From: Calonectria ilicicola
Lineage: Eukaryota > Ascomycota > Sordariomycetes > Hypocreales > Nectriaceae
Reading direction: 5' to 3'
DNA: 64,000 nucleotides
Assembly: GCA_020809705.1 (NCBI GenBank)
Contig: CP085833.1
Span: 2,046,001-2,110,000, forward strand
The notes under the pieces are model-generated. The model saw nothing but the letters and a program-made list of their open reading frames with translations. It made no database searches and was not told the DNA's origin. A program made the position numbers and the translations under genes. This document shows, piece after piece, positions 58,336 to 64,000 of this stretch. Position 1 is the first letter of the stretch. Each line of letters opens with the position of its first letter.

Positions 58336-60721
58336 ATGGATGAGTCTTCGTCCTCGAGCCCGCGTTTCCCGACTCCCCGGCGGGTTGCGACGACACCAAT
58401 CTCGCTACCAGAACCTACCCCTCCAATCCCAGCCATATCCGAAGCTCTCGTTGAGACTTTGTATAGCCATCCCAATGTCAAAATAATTTCCTTTACTGCC
58501 TCCGGAAGGGCGCTTTGGCGCAGTTCTGGATTGCGCGGCGATGATGCCCCCGGTACTCTTTTATGGTCCTCTCAACTTGAGAGAACTATTGCCTATGGTG
58601 AGTTTGGACTGATGGCTCCCCTCATTCGATTTTATGGATTGATTTAATTTTTGTAGGCCCGTTTAGAATATACCGCGCCCCCGGATCTGTTGCTTTCCTG
58701 AACTGTGGTTCTGCATTGCAACCTATCTTGCTGAGGAGCCAATGCTGGTGCATCGACGAAATCAATAGCAAATTTGTCCTTCAAATTCGCCGACCAAACT
58801 ATTGGCGAATAGAACTCCCCGTTACCGATCCCGAGGACCAACAACGAGCGGAAGCCCTTAGGGAGGTGTTTGACAAAATCCTCCGTTTCGAGAAAACAGA
58901 ATGCCCCTTCAAACGATCATTCACCGTCGAGCTTCCGGAACAGCCCCAGACTCCAGTGAAGAAGAAGCCTTGGACACCTGTGCCACGCCCGATATCCCCA
59001 ACCATTGAAGCCACTGATCCCCCGTCCCCTATCTTGGACACTCAAAATACCTGTTTTGAATCCCGGCCCACAACACCAACTCCAATTAGAACCAAAGATG
59101 AGTCCGATGCGTCTGAAACTTTATTAGCTGGTCATCCATGGGCCTCAGCGCAGCACACGCACCCAAGTGTCCGTATTGAAGCTGCCAGATTGGAAGCAAA
59201 GATAGAGGCTGGAAATGTGGAGAAACTGGAATCGCCTTGCTCCCACAGCCCTTTATCGTCATGGGATCAGCAAATGCAGAACTCAGAAAACTCAGGGAAA
59301 ATTCAACATGGCAAGGACGAGGAAGAACTGCAACCCCAACCCCTTGTTATACCCGATCGGCTTTCAAATGTTGAAGCGCGTCGCCATTCGGAGTTTAGTT
59401 TGCCGCGCATATTATTTAATGAAATGGATACTCAACATCCAATTCTGGAACCTTTGCTTGTTGCTCCGGAAAGGCCCTCCAGCCTATATTCCTCCAGAGA
59501 ATTACTATCATCGCCTAAAGCGATAGATTTTTCAGATCATGATATGTTGCGCATAGCCACTAAGACGCCAGAATTACAAGATGAAGGGTCTTCAAGTGAA
59601 GATTGTCCTGTGGTGTCGCCAATTACTGCGTCACCATCTCTGGAAGGCTCCCTGGAAGATGACTCTCTCATATATGAAATGCACGAAGGAACTGGGTTTA
59701 AAAAGGAGCAGATGAAGACTCGACTCCGGCGAACCGCCAGATTCGCTGTACCTCGATCAGCGACGCTTCCACCGCATTTGAAACTGTCTATGGACAGGTC
59801 TTCAGACTCGAGTCGCATGCCGGCTCCTGTTGTAGAGCCCGAGGTTTCACCTCCATCGCCCGCTCAAAACCAAGGCCGAGCTCAAAGGGATGTCTTAAAT
59901 GAAGACAAGCAGCAAGATCTTCGACGTCGTAGTAGCGAAGAGTCCTTCCATAGTGTCCAATCGTGGCATTCCCATGTGCCGTCGCCGCCGCCGTCGCCCC
60001 TAATTTTACAGCCTAGCACTGGCACTGCAGATCCTGCTGAAACAATTGCTAGTGTAGATATAGACACAATTAATAAGGATCCTCAAAAGAAAAATCCTTC
60101 GGAATCGGGCCTCAATTTCCAATCGGAGTTTGACGAAGAAAGTGAGACTTCGCATGAAGAAAGCGCCCCCTAACATCTTATGAATCGCCAATCAAGATGG
60201 TGGGCGCGTACCCGACGGGAAGTAGCCCGGAGAGCATTGGAAAGAAGCCTGCGCCAACTATACGGCGGCGAGCGATGACCAACCATCGACCAACCACGAG
60301 CATAACTGTCGGGCGTGCGCTATCGCCATTACCCCCACCAGCTAATCTATTCACTCCTATCCCGTCGGTGGAGCGACGACCTTTTCACAACAAGCTGAAA
60401 ACCTTCAGGAATCTCCCGATGGCTATCATCATGAAAACCTGTGAAATGATATTGGGTCCTCCGAGCCATCTGATCGCCCTGATGCTCAAGGTTGCTGCGA
60501 AAATCGTTGCTGGTGAGTGGAGAGGCCTGGTTTTTGGGTACGCCGAAGACGGGGAGGAGATTCCTGTTCAATGGGACTATTCAGAAGGCGAATTTAGTGA
60601 TTGGAGTGACGATGAGCTGTATATGGGCTCCCATCACAATCGCAATGGAACTTCGACAACAGTTGATGAGAGTATGAATCAAGGCGGAGCTGACGATAGT
60701 CGGACCTGGGGAGTTGACTGA
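58336..60721 (+). CDS. inp1: Inheritance of peroxisomes protein 1 (Inp1)
   Basis: Tethers peroxisomes to the cell cortex in fungi. Exon 1 is 58336-58597, then intron 58598-58656, then exon 2 from 58657. The Inp1 domain covers about residues 25-170 ('LYSHPNVKIISFTASGRALWR', 'GPFRIYRAPGSVAFLNCGSALQPILLRSQCWCIDE', 'PNYWRIELP'). A long disordered Ser/Pro/Glu-rich region follows. Exon 2's frame stops at 60173, but from about 60197 another frame continues to 60721 with the conserved C-terminal block 'GPPSHLIALMLKVAAKIVAGEWRG', so the gene extends to 60721. The best-looking intron between them (60142-60196: GTGAGA, CTAAC, AAG) gives the wrong phase; an alternative acceptor at 60272 keeps phase. The exact junction is unresolved. 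Confidence 0.85.
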
Positions 60722-63158
60722 ATGAGCCTTTCGGTAACTGACATGTATGAGTAGACATTTTGGGAAGAATTGTATGTTTAAGGTAATGTAATGAAGTAAA
60801 TGGGCGGTTTATAAGTCGCCTTGGGACACACGGGCCTGGAGGCAAGTACCTGGTTGGCGTTGGGCAATCTGGAATGGAGCTTGTCGGCAGGATCATTGTT
60901 TGGAAGTTTCTACTTGAGAACCATGAACCCGAAGTTGCACACAGCCGAGGGTAGTTTGGTAGATATGGTCCGTGGGTTTCATATTTGTTAGATTTGTTCG
61001 ATGCTGCGTTGATTTAGTTTATGCTTCAAGATAAATGAATGACAATACATAGTAATAGTAAGCCAAACCACTTCGAGCCGTTATTCCCTTTGTTATTATT
61101 TTTCTTCTTGGACCTTATTTACCATCTTCAATATCACCTTCCCACTTTTATATCAAAGAGCAACTCTTTAGTGCTTTCGATAGTCATTCATGGTGGAGAT
61201 AAAGACATACTCGGCCTGAATAATTTAGGACTATCAATCAACTAAACTCATCTCTAAGTTTAGAAAAAGCTAATCGATTTAAATATTTGGGTAGCGGTCT
61301 CAATTGAGTCCGTTTGCAGTCCATGCCTTCGAGTTGTACATAGGTGGACCTTAAGTGTGGTTTAGAAAATCTCCTTTCACGAGACTGTTGGTGAGTTTTA
61401 TTCAGAACCTAAGCTTCCTAAAACCTTCGCAATTTACTTTATTGAATTCTCGAGCTTCGGCCTTAAAAGGTCGCATGTTTCTAACCCAACTTAAGAGCTA
61501 TAAGACGAAGTTGGTCGGAGTGATGCAATATCAAGCTGAAAGAGACTGTTTACTTTTTAACTAACTTACTTGAAACATTCTGTATAGGTATAAAGTAAAT
61601 ACTACAAGTGACTGTGGATGAAACTCAAGACTCTAAACAGTCTAATTTGCCCGGTTGGGTGGCCTGCAAGCTGAAATACGTAGCAATGAAAATAATAAAC
61701 TAAGCGAATAATATTTCTTCAAAAAAAATAAGGATAGAAGAATATAAGGGTTAAATAAAAATAAATTGGATATATGATGACTGGTATATATGGAATGAAT
61801 ATTTAAAATCCTGATAAAAATTACAGTCATTGTGCGTCATAGCACGAGATATCTGTTTGTAGCTGTTAGGTTTACTTAACAAAGCCACATTGTTGACATC
61901 TATTATTACCAAAATGAGACAGCAAATGGAACTCAATGAAAATCAAGTGCAAAGTTGTGGTATGAAACTAGCCCCAATTTTAGTTCTCCTTAGTCTCACA
62001 GTCGCTATGAACGCCATTTACCGAGTTTGTAATGATCAGTGAAGTAAACGGATGTTCAGGGTGTAACGAAGTGACATGGTTTAGAAATTTTTGACCATTT
62101 ACCTTCATTTCATGATGTCTTATTTGACAGAGCGGCAACTTGGGATTATTAGGCCAAGGTGGAGAAGTGAAGGAGATGGAGTTTACGGAGGTCGAACTAC
62201 AGCCCCCAGCTTTGCCCCTTCAGAATGAGGCTACCCATGCTTAGACCAAAAAAGCCCCCTTAACCACTGATTAAAAAAAAAAAAAAGCTCTTCATCCGTC
62301 TATTGGTTGACTTTAGTTGTGAGTACTAAGGTATATATCCTTACTAAAGTCTGTGCCTTCTTCACATTGGGCTGAAGGTCGATGCTAAGCCTAACATTAT
62401 ACAGAGCTGTGGCAGTGGGAAGTGTGTGCGTGCCATAGGCAAAAGCCCCCACAGGGTCGCCCCCCTCCCCCTAACAGAAGGGGGAATCTAAAAAGGGTAG
62501 TCGATCAAAATTGTATCTATTGGGGGCAACAAAAATCACAGCTTTGTCTATACATAGTTGATGTAATCGACATTAGGAGCTTTGTCTTATTGCCTGCATC
62601 TCACTAGCCGACCGGAATCGGGGCGAGTCAAATTGGAAACCAATGCCACCAAATTTTGGGTCATGTTGAAACCCGACGGATACGGGGAAAACGAGATGAG
62701 AAAGGCCAAGTCCTTAAATTACCTGACTAAAGTACAGTGCCACCCAAAACTGGGTGTAGTGGTACATTGGTCATAAGGATGAGATACACCTGACTGATGT
62801 GGTTGGTCTCGCTCCACGCCACGATCGTATTCCTTGTAGCAATGCGATTGGTCAAGACCACAGAGCTGGACCAGCTGAGTTTGAGGAAGATGATATGAAG
62901 CGCTGCTCATGTGTAGATGCATTTTCAGCTGTGGAATACCAGGGCATTTAAAAGCACGGCCATGCCCCTTCCTGTTTCTTGGGGATTGATATTCAAACCA
63001 TGTCGTTTTCCTGTGATTGGAATTCGGAAGATCTATTTTCGACGACTTTGACATCATACCAACATCACTTGCAACTATCTTCTGACAATTAAACCAGTTG
63101 TACCTAATTTGCCTCCAGATTCTTTATCAAGGAAGTACGAGGCGTGATCTGCGCAATC
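60722..63158. other. Gene-free region with AT-rich core, 2.4 kb
   Basis: The stretch 61050-61950 is markedly AT-rich compared with the rest of the window and holds only short ORFs; a 14-nt A run lies at 62273-62286. C/G-rich homopolymer blocks occur near 62240-62265 and 62440-62485. It may be a decayed repeat, but I see no terminal repeats or recognisable transposon protein. Confidence 0.45.
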
Positions 63159-64000
63159 ATGGCAGACGGTCGATACGGTAGTGAAACTTTGCTCGCCTTC
63201 GTATACTGAGGAGGTTCACATCATGCTAACTTTTGGATATTAGTTGATGGGAGCTATTATTTTTACGCCCCAAACAAAGGAGCAGCCATATTCTTTCTCG
63301 TCGCTTTTTTCGCATCAGGCTCCCTCCATGCTTGGCAATGTTTGTAGGTACCCATTGTAGCGCGCAAAGTCCTTAGGGGTAATTTAACATGTCTAAAGTC
63401 ACTATAAATGTTGGAAATTGACCCCATTATTTCCTTTTTGCAGTCTTCTTTTCGCTACAGGCTTTGCCCTTCGCGAGTATGGGGCATTCCATTACGGCAA
63501 CCTAAACGTCTACATCGCCAGCATTTGCATCACATATGCTGCCCCGTAAGTTAAACTGTTTGGTTAAAGCAACCAGAGAAAAAATAACAGCAATGATAAC
63601 TTTGACACATATAAAAGTCCACTTCTCGAGCTTCAAAATTACCAGATCCTTGGCAGGATCCTATATTATGTGCCATATCACTCTCCTCTCCACCCTGGTC
63701 GAGTCTTGACGACCTTCGGTTTCCTTTCGGCCACCATAGAATCATTGAACGGGTGGGGTGCATCGTATTCGGCTAATCAGTCTTTAAGCGATGGTGAAAT
63801 TGAGGCGGGCCATGCACTCATAAAGGCGTCTCTGATTCTCCAGATTGTTATCGCTGTGTTGTTTATCACATTGGCTACCATTTTCCATCATCGATGCCGA
63901 GCCAATAATATCAGAAACGACCGTCTGGGAAAGTCGCTGGTTACATTATACACCAGCATTGCTCTTATTTTAGTACGCACAATCTACAGGTTGGTCGAAT
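63159..64000 (+). CDS. RTA1-family lipid-translocating exporter/7TM protein (partial, runs off right edge)
   Basis: Exons are 63159-63177 (19 nt), 63244-63343, 63444-63545 and 63618 to beyond 64000 (introns of 66, 100 and 72 nt), with all joins in phase. About 200 residues are visible. After a short polar start, 'YAPNKGAAIFFLVAFFASGSLHAWQC' forms helix 1. 'FATGFALREYGAFHYGNLNVYIASICITYAAPPLLELQNYQILGR' contains the second and third helices typical of RTA1/RSB1 proteins. 'TTFGFLSATIESLNGWGASY' and 'ALILVRTIYRLVE' are family hallmarks. Members affect resistance to 7-aminocholesterol and efflux of sphingoid bases; the substrate here is unknown. Confidence 0.9.

Overview
The window is ordinary nuclear chromosome from a filamentous ascomycete, most probably a eurotiomycete of the Aspergillus/Penicillium type. 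Protein genes carry many short introns (about 46-140 nt, mostly 50-75) with GT(A/G)NGT donors, CTAAC-like branch points and YAG acceptors. They encode fungal-specific proteins (beta-1,3-glucan synthase with a Gly/Tyr/Asp-rich N-terminus, DASH subunit Dam1, Inp1, a Zn2Cys6 regulator, an RTA1-family protein). I see no rRNA, CRISPR, intact transposon or convincing tRNA. Exon joins were worked out by hand from splice signals, reading phase and family conservation.

Layout. 1-4749 (-) is the N-terminal ~1,560 residues of the glucan synthase FKS1, cut by the window edge, followed by about 5 kb without a recognisable gene. 9.9-27.2 kb is gene-dense and housekeeping: a GCNA/SprT-type DNA-protein-crosslink protease (+), Mog1 (-), the HIT hydrolase Hnt1 (+), a Sec14-like CRAL-TRIO protein with an N-terminal extension (-), Dam1 (+), Bud20 (-), GPI transamidase Gaa1 (+), proteasome subunit Rpn9 (-) and the complex I 40-kDa subunit (+). 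28.0-35.4 kb holds a Zn2Cys6 regulator (-), a Golgi rhomboid protease Rbd2 (-) and the SAGA deubiquitinase Ubp8 (-). A LACTB2-like metallo-beta-lactamase (+) is followed by 4.3 kb of gene-free DNA. 42.0-60.7 kb holds a Ytp1-like membrane protein (+), a tiny Rsa3-domain protein (-), Rad54 (-), a small two-segment membrane ORF 28 nt ahead of a mitochondrial carrier (both +), an RSC1/2-type double-bromodomain/BAH protein (-), the deubiquitinase Otu1 (+), an Rrt8/EI24-like membrane protein (-) and peroxisome-inheritance factor Inp1 (+). An AT-rich gene-free stretch precedes the start of an RTA1-family transporter (+), cut by the right edge.

The genes do not form a pathway or a biosynthetic cluster; neighbours alternate strand and share promoters (divergent pairs Mog1/Hnt1, Rpn9/complex I, Rad54/small ORF, RSC/Otu1) or 3' ends (Hnt1/Sec14-like, Dam1/Bud20, Gaa1/Rpn9). 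I found no convincing new multi-gene system. The most unusual signals are in gene structure: a 3-nt micro-exon that restores the second zinc-binding cysteine of the Zn2Cys6 domain, 14- and 15-nt exons (the latter being part of the histidine-triad motif), three GC-AG introns, and two genes (RSC-like and Inp1) whose frames cannot be joined without an unusual intron or a one-base indel.
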